NCBI RefSeq assembly: GCF_903645325.1
Contig: NZ_CAHJXQ010000001.1
Location: forward strand, 124,001-188,000
DNA from: Microbacterium tenebrionis
GTDB lineage: Bacteria; Actinomycetota; Actinomycetes; Actinomycetales; Microbacteriaceae
Direction: 5' to 3'
DNA: 64,000 bases
The notes under the pieces: generated by a model
Database searches by the model: none
Told to the model about the DNA's origin: nothing
The model's input: the letters and a program-made list of their open reading frames with translations, nothing else
Made by a program: the position numbers and the translations under genes
Part shown: in pieces, positions 35,869 through 44,515 of the stretch
Layout of the letters: every line of letters begins with the position of its first letter
How positions within the stretch are numbered: the stretch's first letter is position 1

Positions 35869-36894
35869 ATGGATCTCGCAACGCTCTGGTTCGGAATCAT
35901 CGCCTTCCTCTTCGTCGGATACTTCGTGCTCGACGGCTTCGACTTCGGCGTGGGCATGTCGCTGCCGTTCCTCGGCGGCGTCGGCAAGAACCGCGACGAC
36001 GTCACGCGCCGGCAGATCATCAACACGATCGGCCCGGTGTGGGATCTCAACGAGACCTGGCTCATCGTCGCCGGTGCCTGCCTGTTCGCGTCGTTCCCGG
36101 AGTGGTACGCCTCGCTGTTCAGCGGCTTCTACCTCGCCCTGCTGCTGATCCTGCTCACGCTCATCATGCGCGGCGTCTCGTTCGAGTACCGGCACCAGGG
36201 CAAGTCGGAGCGCTGGAAGGCCGGCTTCGACCGCATGATCGTCATCGGCTCGGCCGTGCCCGCGTTCCTCTGGGGCGTCGCGTTCGCCAACATCGTGCAG
36301 GGCGTCGCGCTCGACGAGAACCACGTCTACACCGGCACGCTCTTCGATCTGCTGAACGTGTACGCGCTGCTGGGCGGACTCACCACACTCCTGCTGTTCT
36401 TCACTCACGGAGCGACCTTCATCGCACTGAAGACCGACGGACAGTTGCGGTCGGATGCGCGCCGTCTGGCGTTCCGGGCCGGCCTGATCACGCTGGTGGT
36501 CGCCGCTGCGTTCCTGGTCTGGACGGTCGCCGCGCACTTCTCGATCGCCGTGCTGGTCCTCGCCGCGCTCGCCGCCGTGTCGCTCGTGCTGTCGATCGTC
36601 TCGAACCTGCGCGGCCGCGAAGGCTGGGCGTTCACGTTCGGCGCGCTGACGACGCTGTTCGCGGTGGTGACGCTGTTCGCGGCGCTGTTCCCGAACGTGC
36701 TGCCGTCGACCATCGACCCGGCGTTCAGTCTCACGATCGAGAACGCCTCGAGCACGGAGTACACGCTGACGATCATGACCTGGACGGCGCTGGTCGCCCT
36801 GCCGCTGGTGCTGCTCTACCAGGGCTGGACGTACTGGATCTTCCGCAAGCGCGTCACCCGGGCGCAGATCGAGGGGGCCCCGATCCACGCGTGA
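35869..36894 (+). CDS. cydB: cytochrome bd ubiquinol oxidase subunit II
   Basis: A 341-residue protein with about eight membrane helices. It starts MDLATLWFGIIAFLFVGYFV, with the family block LDGFDFGVGMSLPFLG, then GPVWDLNETWLIVAGACLFA and MRGVSFEYRHQGKSERWKAG. It pairs with CydA in the membrane. It begins 10 bases after cydA, and its stop overlaps the cydD GTG by four bases. Confidence 0.96.
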   Translation: MDLATLWFGIIAFLFVGYFVLDGFDFGVGMSLPFLGGVGKNRDDVTRRQIINTIGPVWDLNETWLIVAGACLFASFPEWYASLFSGFYLALLLILLTLIMRGVSFEYRHQGKSERWKAGFDRMIVIGSAVPAFLWGVAFANIVQGVALDENHVYTGTLFDLLNVYALLGGLTTLLLFFTHGATFIALKTDGQLRSDARRLAFRAGLITLVVAAAFLVWTVAAHFSIAVLVLAALAAVSLVLSIVSNLRGREGWAFTFGALTTLFAVVTLFAALFPNVLPSTIDPAFSLTIENASSTEYTLTIMTWTALVALPLVLLYQGWTYWIFRKRVTRAQIEGAPIHA

Positions 36895-38534
36895 AACCCG
36901 TCGATCCGCGCCTTCTGAAGTACGCCGGCGCCGCGCGAGGATTCTTCGTCCTCGCGGCGGCGATCGGCGTTGCACAGACCGTGGTTGTGATCGCGTTCGC
37001 CTGGTTCTTGACGGATGCTGTGACCGGCGCGCTCGAGGGGCGCTCTGTCGCGTCTTCTCTCTGGTGGATGCTGGCGCTCGCGCTGCTGCGCGGCGCGCTG
37101 ATCGCGGCATCCGACTTCGCGGGGATGCGTGCGGCGGCGGCCACTGGGACACAGCTGCGTCGGGCGCTGATCGGCGCCGTCGGGCGGCTGGGCCCCGGAT
37201 GGCTCGCATCGCGGAATCAGGCGGCGCTCGCCGTCACGGCGGGGCACGGGCTCGAGGCACTGGACCAGTACTTCGCGAAGTACCTGCCGCAGCTCGTGCT
37301 CACCGTGATCGCGACGCCTGTGATCGTCGTGGTGATGTGGTGGCAGGACTGGCCGAGCGGCCTGACCGCGATCATCACGCTGCCGCTCATCCCGTTCTTC
37401 ATGATCCTCATCGGCATCGCGACGCGCACGGTGCAGCGCAAGCAGTGGCAGACGCTGCAGCATCTCGCCGCTCGGTTCGCCGACACCGTGCAGGGGCTGG
37501 CGACGCTGCGGCTGTTCGGCCGCGAGCACCGGGCGGTGGCGCAGATCGAGGCGACGGCGGATCAGTACCGCCGCGAGACGATGAAGGTGCTGCGCTTCTC
37601 GTTCCTGTCGGGCTTCGCGATGGAACTGCTCTCCTCGCTCGCGGTCGCGCTGATCGCCGTGGCGGTGGGGTTCCGGCTACTCGCCGGAGACCTGTCGCTC
37701 GAGGTGGGGCTGTTCGTGCTTCTGCTGGCACCGGAGGCGTTCCTGCCGATCCGTCAGGTCGGGGTGCAGTTCCACGCGGCATCCGAGGGCGTCGCGGCGA
37801 CGGAGGACGTCTTCGCGGTGCTGGACGAGGCAGGGGAAACGTCGTCTGCCACCCCGCACAACTCCGGAGCCTTCTTGCAGAACCCTGGATCCGTGGCTTC
37901 GGTTCGCCGCACAGAGGCCGTTTCTCCGGAGTTGCGCGCAGAGAACCTCCGCGTGCGCGACCTCGCACCGGTCTCCTTCACCGCGCGCCCGGGCACCGTG
38001 ACGCTCATCGAGGGGCCGAGTGGCTCAGGCAAGTCCAGCCTGATCGCAGCTCTCCGGGGCGCCGCACCATTCGCGGGCACAGCGACGCTCGGCGGACGTG
38101 ACATCCGCGAGCTCGCCCCGGCGGACTGGATCGCCTGGGCGGGGCAGGGTCCGGGCCTCATCCGCGGGACGATCGCCGACAACGTCGCACTCGGCTCGAC
38201 GGCGGATGCGACCGGCATCCGCCGTGCTCTCGACGCCGCCTGCGCTGAGGACCTCGACGCCGACCTCGAACTCGGCGTGCAGGGGAGCGGGCTGTCCGGC
38301 GGTCAGGCGCAGCGCGTCGCGGTCGCCCGCGCGCTGTACCGTCACGCGCAGAGCCCGGACCGAGTGCTCGTGCTCGACGAGCCCTCCAGCGCTTTGGACG
38401 CCGATACCGAGGCGCGGCTGTGGGCGACGCTGCGCGAGCGGGCGGATGCCGGAGCGGCCGTTGTGCTCGTCTCGCACCGCCGCACCGCCCGCGACATCGC
38501 CGACCAGGTCGTCTCGTTGGGGGTGAACGCATGA
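36891..38534 (+). CDS. cydD: thiol reductant ABC exporter subunit CydD
   Basis: A 547-residue ABC half-transporter that, with CydC, exports cysteine and glutathione and is needed for cytochrome bd assembly. The membrane domain fills residues about 1-310; the nucleotide-binding domain has Walker A EGPSGSGKSSLIAAL, signature SGLSGGQAQRVAVA, Walker B VLVLDEPSSALDAD and the His switch VLVSHRRT. Between them, residues about 323-349 are encoded by an in-frame 82-bp palindromic element (37856-37937); the added TPHNSGAFLQNPGSVASV is unlike the family. GTG at 36891 overlaps cydB, and the ATGA overlap leads into cydC. Confidence 0.93.
   Translation: MKPVDPRLLKYAGAARGFFVLAAAIGVAQTVVVIAFAWFLTDAVTGALEGRSVASSLWWMLALALLRGALIAASDFAGMRAAAATGTQLRRALIGAVGRLGPGWLASRNQAALAVTAGHGLEALDQYFAKYLPQLVLTVIATPVIVVVMWWQDWPSGLTAIITLPLIPFFMILIGIATRTVQRKQWQTLQHLAARFADTVQGLATLRLFGREHRAVAQIEATADQYRRETMKVLRFSFLSGFAMELLSSLAVALIAVAVGFRLLAGDLSLEVGLFVLLLAPEAFLPIRQVGVQFHAASEGVAATEDVFAVLDEAGETSSATPHNSGAFLQNPGSVASVRRTEAVSPELRAENLRVRDLAPVSFTARPGTVTLIEGPSGSGKSSLIAALRGAAPFAGTATLGGRDIRELAPADWIAWAGQGPGLIRGTIADNVALGSTADATGIRRALDAACAEDLDADLELGVQGSGLSGGQAQRVAVARALYRHAQSPDRVLVLDEPSSALDADTEARLWATLRERADAGAAVVLVSHRRTARDIADQVVSLGVNA
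37856..37937. repeat. 82-bp palindromic element, copy B, within cydD
   Basis: GCACAACTCCGGA (37856-37868) and TCCGGAGTTGCGC (37925-37937) are inverted repeats with 12 of 13 matching. The ends and the 82-bp length equal those of copy A at 30428-30509, but the interior differs. It is translated in frame as part of the linker between the two CydD domains. Confidence 0.6.
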
Positions 38535-40188
38535 GTCGGGCCACGACTCGCGCCCGCGGCATCCTGCGCCTGGCGCAACCGCCCGTACGTCGGTTCGTCC
38601 CCGGTCTCATCTGGGGTGTCTTCTCGGCCGTCGCCGCGGTGTCGCTGCTCGCCGTCAGCGGCTGGCTCATCGTGAGCGCCTCGATCGTCGACTCGCTCGT
38701 GCCGCTGTCGGTCGCGGTGGTCGGTGTACGCTTCTTCGCCGTCTCGCGGGCGGTCTTCCGCTACCTGGAGCGGCTGTCCGGTCACGACGCAGCCCTGCGT
38801 CAGCTCGCGACGACCCGATCCGACATGGTGCGCAGGCTCATCCCGCTCTCGCCGGCCGGGCTCGGCCGCACCGACCGCGGGCGCGTTCTCTCGGCACTCG
38901 TGGATGACGTCGAGAATCTGCAGAACCTGCCCCTGCGGGTCGTTCAGCCGCTCGCGGTCGCCGGCATCGTCGCCGTCGGTGCGGTCGGGTTCGTCGCGTT
39001 CATCTCGCCGCCCGCCGCGCTCACGCTCGCCGTCTGCCTCCTGGCGGCGGCTGTCGGCGCGATCGGACTGGGCTGGGTGTTCGGCGCCCGCGCCGAGGAG
39101 CGGGTCTCTCACGAGCGGGCCGAGCTCTCGGCATCCCTGGTCGACTACTTCGGCAGCCTCGACGTGCTGCTCGCCTACGGCGCGGAGCCGGCGGCCCGCG
39201 AACGCATCGAGCGCGCCGACGCGGCGGTGCGCCGCACGGTGACGCGGGCATCGCTGGCGCAGGCGATCGCTGCCGGCGTGGTGTCGGTGCTCGCCGGCGT
39301 GGCGTCGGCGTGGGCGGTCGCTGCGGCATCCCCGGGTCTGGCGACCGGTGCGATCGACGGCCCGTGGCTCGCGGTCGTCGTGCTCGTGCCGATGGTCGTG
39401 TTCGAGGTGTTCGGCACGGTCCCGGTGGCTGCAGCAGCGTGGCGGAGCGTGCGGGCGAGCGCCGAGCGTGTGGTCGATGTGCTTCCGGCATCCGTGCCGG
39501 AGGAGCTGCGGGCGGATGCCGGCAGCGATGACGTGCCGCCGGGAGCAGCCGTGCGCTTGCGCGACGTGCGGGCCTCGTGGCCGGGCGGAGCGCCGGCGCT
39601 CCGCGGCGTCACGCTCGACGTCGCGCCGGGGGAGCGGGTGCTCGTCACGGGCCCCAGCGGCGCCGGCAAGAGCTCGCTCGCCGCGGTGCTCGTCGGGTTC
39701 CTGCGCGCCGAGGGCGAGTTCACGATCGGCGGGACGGATGCCGCGACCCTAAGCGGACCGGCGCTCCGGCGCACGATCGGGCTGTGCGAACAGCATCCGC
39801 AGCTCTTCGACGAGGACATCCGGCAGAACCTGCTGTTCGCGCGCGACACGGCCACCGACGACGACCTGCTCGCCGTGCTCGAGCGCGTCGGGCTGGGGGA
39901 CTGGGTGCGGGGCGCGGAGGTCTGGACGCCCGCGTCGGCGATCGGGGCGCGCTGGTGTCGGGCGGTCAGGCGCAGCGCATCGCGCTCGCCAGGGCGCTGC
40001 TGCGCGGGTTCCCCGTACTGGTCCTCGACGAACCGACGGCCGGCGTCGATCCCGAGGCATCCGACGCGCTGCTGCGCGATCTGCTGGGGGCCGCGGGCGA
40101 CCAGTCGGTGATCCTGATCTCGCACGTCGCGCCGCCCGAGGGGACCGTCGATCGGGTCGTGCGGATCGAGGCCGGCCGCACTGTTTGA
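38531..40188 (+). pseudogene. cydC: thiol reductant ABC exporter subunit CydC, frameshifted
   Basis: The first part (38531 to about 39918) encodes the membrane domain, Walker A TGPSGAGKSSLAAVL and the Q-loop region IGLCEQHPQLFDEDIRQNLL. The rest lies in another frame: GLDARVGDRGALVSGGQAQR, then ALLRGFPVLVLDEPTAGVDP and VILISHVAPPEGT. The expected joint is DWVRG-xx-GLDARVGD near 39910-39920, where one base seems to be missing (GCGGAGGTCTGGAC). Without it the signature and Walker B motifs are lost. Either cytochrome bd maturation is impaired, or this is a sequencing error. Total length would be about 550 residues, normal for CydC. Confidence 0.85.
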
Positions 40189-40224
40189 GCCGCGGGCCGC
40201 GCAGACAGCCCGACGGCGCGCGCG

Positions 40225-40279
40225 GAGGGGGCGCATTGTGCGGCTATTTCAACGCGATGGCGACCGTTTGCGCCCCCTC
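40225..40279. repeat. inverted repeat after cydC
   Basis: GAGGGGGCGCA (40225-40235) and TGCGCCCCCTC (40269-40279) are perfect 11-bp arms around 33 bases. A further GAGGGGGCG near 40311 suggests a degenerate second copy. It may be a REP-like element or act as the operon terminator. Confidence 0.55.
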
Positions 40280-40380
40280 ATCGCGTGCAGCGGTGCGGCG
40301 GCTCCCGAGAGGGGGCGTGTTCGGCGCTCACGTACAGGGTTTGTCGGCCGTTCGCGACCCCTGCCGCGGTCGCAGGGACC

Positions 40381-41154
40381 TCAGTAGAGCTCGACCGGGG
40401 GCTCCATGACGATGCCCTGCGCCTCGAAGGCGCGCCGGCGTTCCTCGATGCGTCGGTGCTGCTCGAGCCGGGCACCTTCGATCAGCGCCGGGTCGATCGG
40501 AACGCTCTCGACATGCAGGGTCCCGTCGTTCTCGGCGATGTAGGCGTCGAGCTCGGGGCCCGAAGTGAGGGACGTGATGAGCGAGTAGCGCGGCGTGCTG
40601 CCTCGGTGCCAGACCGCGTGCCAGAAGCGCTGCGTGTCGACGACCATGCGGGTGCCGGCGGGCAGGGGAAGCCGCTGCTCGGTCGCCGGGTCGAACCGGT
40701 CCTCGCGGAGGATGAGCAGCGAGTCCGAGTCGTCGGTGAGGTTGACGTAGGAGCGGACGACCCAGCCCGTTCCGTCCTCGTTGAGACGGTTGTTGTCGTC
40801 CTGGTGGAGGTTGTAGATCGCATCGGCGTAGGTGTTCGGCTGCAGCTCGATCACGCGGCAGCGCCCGACGTTCACGCCCGGTTCCTGAGCGAGTCGGGTC
40901 AGCGTCGGGGCCTGCTCGGTCTGCGAGGCGATCCAGACGCCGTCCTTGTCGGTGCGCGGCGGGGTCTGGTTCCAGAATCCGTTGCATTCGATCTCGCCGG
41001 CGTAACTGGCCAGGGGTGCGAAGCGGGTGACGCCGGACGAACGCCATCCGACGTACTCCAGGCCCAGCCATTCGGCCGGATCGATCGGGCTCGCGAGAGG
41101 CGAGAGGACGACGTAGCCGGTCTCGGCCAGGGCCGCCGACGTGATGAAGCTCAT
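40381..41154 (-). CDS. 2-oxoglutarate/Fe(II) oxygenase-like protein
   Basis: A 257-residue protein starting MSFITSAALAETGYVVLSPL. A possible iron facial triad is visible: HxD in YNLHQDDNNRLNEDG and a distal His in DTQRFWHAVWHRG, followed by an Arg (TPRYSLITSL) that could bind 2-oxoglutarate. This order fits the double-stranded beta-helix oxygenases (phytanoyl-CoA or prolyl hydroxylase-like). The substrate is unknown. It stands alone between the cyd operon and tRNA-Ser. Confidence in the fold is moderate. Confidence 0.65.
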   Translation of the reverse strand: MSFITSAALAETGYVVLSPLASPIDPAEWLGLEYVGWRSSGVTRFAPLASYAGEIECNGFWNQTPPRTDKDGVWIASQTEQAPTLTRLAQEPGVNVGRCRVIELQPNTYADAIYNLHQDDNNRLNEDGTGWVVRSYVNLTDDSDSLLILREDRFDPATEQRLPLPAGTRMVVDTQRFWHAVWHRGSTPRYSLITSLTSGPELDAYIAENDGTLHVESVPIDPALIEGARLEQHRRIEERRRAFEAQGIVMEPPVELY

Positions 41155-41295
41155 GGGAACAACCTCCGTAAGGTCATCCTAACCAGCGCGCGCTCGCGTG
41201 ACGAGATGGGTCGCCGGGGATACTCGGCGGGAGGGGGTGGGATGCCGCGATGCCTCGATTCGCGCGCATCGACGCGGTGTCGTAAACTGATCCAC

Positions 41296-41386
41296 GGTGA
41301 CGTGTCCGAGCGGCCGAAGGTGCAACTCTCGAAAAGTTGTGTAGGGTAACCCCCTACCGTGGGTTCAAATCCCACCGTCACCGCCA
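41296..41386 (+). tRNA. tRNA-Ser (anticodon CGA)
   Basis: The acceptor arm GGTGACG (41296-41302) pairs with CGTCACC (41376-41382), followed by G and an encoded CCA. The anticodon stem CAACT/AGTTG closes loop CTCGAAA, giving anticodon CGA (codon UCG). A long variable arm (GTAGGGTAACCCCCTAC) is as expected for serine tRNA, and the T-arm GTGGGTTCAAATCCCAC is standard. TAAACT at 41283-41288 is a likely -10 box. Confidence 0.96.
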
Positions 41387-41390
41387 GATC

Positions 41391-41435
41391 GAAGGCCCCG
41401 ACTCTCCTGGAAAACGCTGGGAAGTCGGGGCCTTC
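41391..41435 (+). terminator. terminator after tRNA-Ser
   Basis: GAAGGCCCCGACT (41391-41403) pairs perfectly with AGTCGGGGCCTTC (41423-41435) around a 19-base loop, five bases after the tRNA end. No U-run. Confidence 0.85.
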
Positions 41436-41436
41436 G

Positions 41437-41724
41437 TCGTTGCCGGCGTCAGGGGTGGGAACATGCTGGTGCGACCTCGACTGCCGGATCCAGGCCAAGA
41501 TGGCGGCCTGCGGCAGTACGCGGTGAGGGAGTCCTCGTAGCCGGCATCCGGACCACGCGCCGACGCGCGCTGCCGCCCGGTTGCGGCTCCTGCGCCTCGC
41601 AGGCGCCGAATCGTCAACCGAGCACGACGGCCGGATATGCCGAGGCCGCGACGATCGCCGAGTGAGGACAACTCGCGCGCGGAGGTCGTCGCCCGTCACG
41701 GCGGCTGAGACCGAAGGCTCCGGC
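41437..41724. other. intergenic stretch, nothing recognised
   Basis: These 288 bases between the tRNA terminator and the end of the convergent M23 gene hold no gene or repeat that I recognise. Confidence 0.4.
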
Positions 41725-43047
41725 TCACTCGATCTGCTTGTAGCCTCCCCAGCCGGCGCTGATGAGCGTGCGGGCCTTGAGCTTGCCGGTGCCGTCACCG
41801 GGGTAGAGGTAGAGCTCGCCGGAGGTCGTGCGGGCGATGATGTCGGCCTTGCCGTCGCCGTTGTAGTCGACGCCACCGGTGATCGCGGTGATCGATCCCC
41901 AGCCGCTGCTGACCGTCACGCGGGCGTTGAAGCCGCCGGCCTTGCCCTTGTAGAAGTACAGGTTGCCGTCATTCGAGACGGCCATGATGTCGCCGAGCCG
42001 GTCACCGGTGAAGTCGCCGCCGGCGAGCATCCGTATGCCGTTCCAGCCGCTGCCGACCGTGATGTGCGGTGCGGCGAGCGTACCGGCGCCACTGCCGCGG
42101 TAGATCGTGAGGACGCCGGATGCCGACACCCCGAGCACGTCGTACAGGCCGTCGCCGGTGTAGTCGGCGCCCGAGGTGACATGCAGCATGTCGTACCAGC
42201 CGCTCTCGAGCCGGCTGTACCCGTTGAAGCCGCCGCCCGGGGCGCCGGCGTAGTACTCGAGCAGGCCGTCACTGCGCACGGCGAGCAGATCCGCACGGCC
42301 GTCGGCGTTCAGGTCCGTGTACGTCAGGTGACGGTACAGGCCCCAGCCGCTCGTGACGATCGATGCTCCGCCGAACCCGCCGCTGCCGTTGCCCGGCCGC
42401 ACCTGCAGGTCGCTGTCCGAGGCGAGGCCCAGAAGGTCGGCCTTGCCATCGCCGGTGTAGTCGGCCGTGCCGATCGGGCCAGGGGCAGCCGTCCGCAGAC
42501 CGGGGAACACGAGCGGCAGCGGGGCGCCGCGCGCCACCGTCGACAGGCACGTGAACCCCTGATTGATCGCGGTGTAGACCGAGCCGTTCCGCCACACCTC
42601 GAAGTGCAGGTGCGCGCCCGTCGAGTTCCCGGTGCTGCCGACGACCCCGATCTGCTGGCCGCGTGTGACGCTCGCCCCCGGGGCGACCGTCCCCTGAGAG
42701 ACCATGTGCGCGTAGCGCGTGACGTAGCCGCCGACGTGCTCGATGTCGACGAAGTACCCGTAGCCGCCGCTGTAGGCGCGCGTCTTGATCACGCCGTCGT
42801 ACGCGGCGAGGATCGGCGTGCCGCCCTGACCCGAGATGTCGATGCCCTGGTGCGTCGGCCTGCCGGTACCGCAGCCATCTGCGACCTTCGAGCGGATGGT
42901 GCCGGATGCCGGGATGATCATCTGCCCGTCCGTCGCCGCCGAAGCAGGGACTGCGGCGGTCACCTGCGGCGCCACGAGTCCGATGAGCACGGCCACTGCT
43001 GCGACCATGGCGAGTCGCGCCAGACGCCAGCGTGACCTTCGTCTCAT
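41725..43047 (-). CDS. secreted M23-family peptidase with FG-GAP/VCBS repeats
   Basis: A 440-residue exported protein. A signal peptide (MRRRSRWRLARLAMVAAVAV... cut near PASAA) leads to an M23/LytM domain with the zinc residues in HQGIDISG (near residue 67) and HLHFEVW (near 147), as in lysostaphin-type endopeptidases acting on peptidoglycan cross-links. The C-terminal 250 residues hold five or so repeats of an Asp-rich beta-propeller-like unit, for example DYTGDGKADLLGLASDSDLQ and DYNGDGKADIIARTTSGELY, calcium-binding in form. ATG at 43045-43047 is chosen because it opens the signal peptide. Confidence 0.9.
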   Translation of the reverse strand: MRRRSRWRLARLAMVAAVAVLIGLVAPQVTAAVPASAATDGQMIIPASGTIRSKVADGCGTGRPTHQGIDISGQGGTPILAAYDGVIKTRAYSGGYGYFVDIEHVGGYVTRYAHMVSQGTVAPGASVTRGQQIGVVGSTGNSTGAHLHFEVWRNGSVYTAINQGFTCLSTVARGAPLPLVFPGLRTAAPGPIGTADYTGDGKADLLGLASDSDLQVRPGNGSGGFGGASIVTSGWGLYRHLTYTDLNADGRADLLAVRSDGLLEYYAGAPGGGFNGYSRLESGWYDMLHVTSGADYTGDGLYDVLGVSASGVLTIYRGSGAGTLAAPHITVGSGWNGIRMLAGGDFTGDRLGDIMAVSNDGNLYFYKGKAGGFNARVTVSSGWGSITAITGGVDYNGDGKADIIARTTSGELYLYPGDGTGKLKARTLISAGWGGYKQIE

Positions 43048-43278
43048 CCCGAGCTCTCCCCGACTCGCGCGGCTGCGTGAGTGCAGCATCCATCGAGGTC
43101 ACGGTACCAGCGCGGCGGCGTGCGCGCCGTCAGGCCTCACCCGGCCGGTGCCGCGGCCGAGACCAGCTCCTCCTCCGCATGCAGGCCGCGCCCGCCGCGG
43201 AACCGTGCCGCCGGGTGCGTGTCCGCCACCCGCGGACCGTCGCCGTGCACGCGCTCGCAAAACATCCCGCATGAGCGT

Positions 43279-43440
43279 TCAGCGCGTGCGGCGGTAGCGG
43301 ATGTGCGTCGTCAGCGGCGAGTGCAGCACTCCGACCGGTTCCCAGTCGAAGCGCGAGCCGTCGAAGATGCGCTCGCCTGAACCCAGCAGCACCGGAGCGA
43401 TGTCGAGCGTGAGCTCGTCGATGACGGTACTCGATGGGCG
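43279..43440 (-). pseudogene. RibD C-terminal/dihydrofolate-reductase-like fragment
   Basis: The minus strand reads STVIDELTLDIAPVLLGSGE, then RIFDGSRFDWEPVGVLHSPL and THIRYRRTR before a TGA at 43279-43281. This is the last 50 or so residues of a YwjB/RibD_C-type reductase. The N-terminal three quarters, including the NADPH site, is absent; the upstream side joins the tail of a LuxR-type gene. It is a leftover of a deletion. Confidence 0.75.
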
Positions 43441-43469
43441 CCTCAGTCAGCGGGACAACGCCAGCGCCG

Positions 43470-44513
43470 TCAGCTCAGCACGCGTGCTGGCCCCGACCTT
43501 CCGCCTCCGGCCGTGACCAGGCGGAGCACGTCCTGTTCCCGCAGAGTCAGTGTCACACCGTTGACCAGCGGCTCGGCATCCGAGGGGGGATCCAGAGGGA
43601 TCCGAACCTCCACCGACGATCCCCAGCCCGGTGTAGCATCCACGCTCAGCACGCCGTCGAGCGAGGCGACTCGCTCAGTGATCGGGCGGAGCGACTCGTC
43701 GTGCACGGTCAGGTCGCCGCGCCCGTCATCACGGATGCTGACCAGCAGATTCAGCCCGTCGCAGTCCCACTGCACGCGCACCCGATGTGCGTCGCCGCCG
43801 TCGACCAGCCCCAGGATGGTGTTGCGCACGATCGCACGCCCGGCGTGGGCGACCTCGCTGGGCAGCGCCCTTCCCGTGGACGGCGGCTCCACGAACTGGA
43901 TCTCCAGCGAGCCGAATCGCTCCAGCGGTCGAAGATCGCTCCGCAGCCGGGCGAACGCCCCGACGACGGGTTCGAGGATGGAGCGGCTCTGTTCGTCGGC
44001 CGCGGTCCGCAACCGCACCAGCGCCGCGGCTGCGGTCTCGATCGCTGACGTCCGAGCGGAGCTGTCGTCGAGTCGAGGCGACCGCAGAATCGCCAGCAAC
44101 GACTCGAGCTCGAGCGCGTGTCGGTCAGCCTGGTCGGCGACCGTCTGGTCCTGTTCGCCGGATCCGCCGCTCACGCCGACGGCGCCGACGACCACGCCGT
44201 CCCGCACGAGCGGGATGCCACCGGCGAAGATCGCGACCTTGCCGCCGTTCGTGTTCTGGATGCCGAAGAACTGCTGGGTCGGCTGGGAGTTGTCTCCCAG
44301 GTCCTTCGTCGAGATGTCGAAAGCCTTCGACGTCCACGCCTTGTTGATCGAGATGTTCACGCTGCCGATCCAGGCGCCGTCCTGCCGGACGTGCGCGACG
44401 AGATTTCCGCCGGAGTCGACGACGGCGATGTTCATGGGCTGGCCGATCTCGGTGGCCTTCTTCTCGGCGGCCGCGATGACGCGGCGCGCGTCTTCCAAGT
44501 TGACAGTGGACAT
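43470..44513 (-). CDS. HbpS/GlcG haem-binding domain fused to kinase-like ATPase and truncated LuxR domain
   Basis: A 347-residue composite. Residues 1-125 are an HbpS/GlcG domain (MSTVNLEDARRVIAAAEKKA; GGKVAIFAGGIPLV; VVVGAVGVSGGSGEQDQ). Residues about 180-308 resemble a histidine-kinase-type ATPase (NTILGLVDGG, SIRDDGRGDL, ATPGWGSSVEVRIPL). Residues 322-336, LTLREQDVLRLVTAG, begin a LuxR-type HTH, after which the frame degenerates. In another frame the sequence resumes RKVGASTRAELTALALSR (stop at 43447-43449), the normal end of such a domain, so the DNA-binding helices have been deleted. It starts two bases after the fdhA stop, in the same operon. The fusion may be native or a product of decay. 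Confidence 0.7.
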   Translation of the reverse strand: MSTVNLEDARRVIAAAEKKATEIGQPMNIAVVDSGGNLVAHVRQDGAWIGSVNISINKAWTSKAFDISTKDLGDNSQPTQQFFGIQNTNGGKVAIFAGGIPLVRDGVVVGAVGVSGGSGEQDQTVADQADRHALELESLLAILRSPRLDDSSARTSAIETAAAALVRLRTAADEQSRSILEPVVGAFARLRSDLRPLERFGSLEIQFVEPPSTGRALPSEVAHAGRAIVRNTILGLVDGGDAHRVRVQWDCDGLNLLVSIRDDGRGDLTVHDESLRPITERVASLDGVLSVDATPGWGSSVEVRIPLDPPSDAEPLVNGVTLTLREQDVLRLVTAGGGRSGPARVLS

Positions 44514-44515
44514 GA

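Noticed and set aside
34300..37209. 969-residue minus-strand frame opposite cydA and cydB
   Set aside because: Shadow frame rich in Arg/Asp/Glu; the plus strand has conserved haem ligands and the expected membrane helices.
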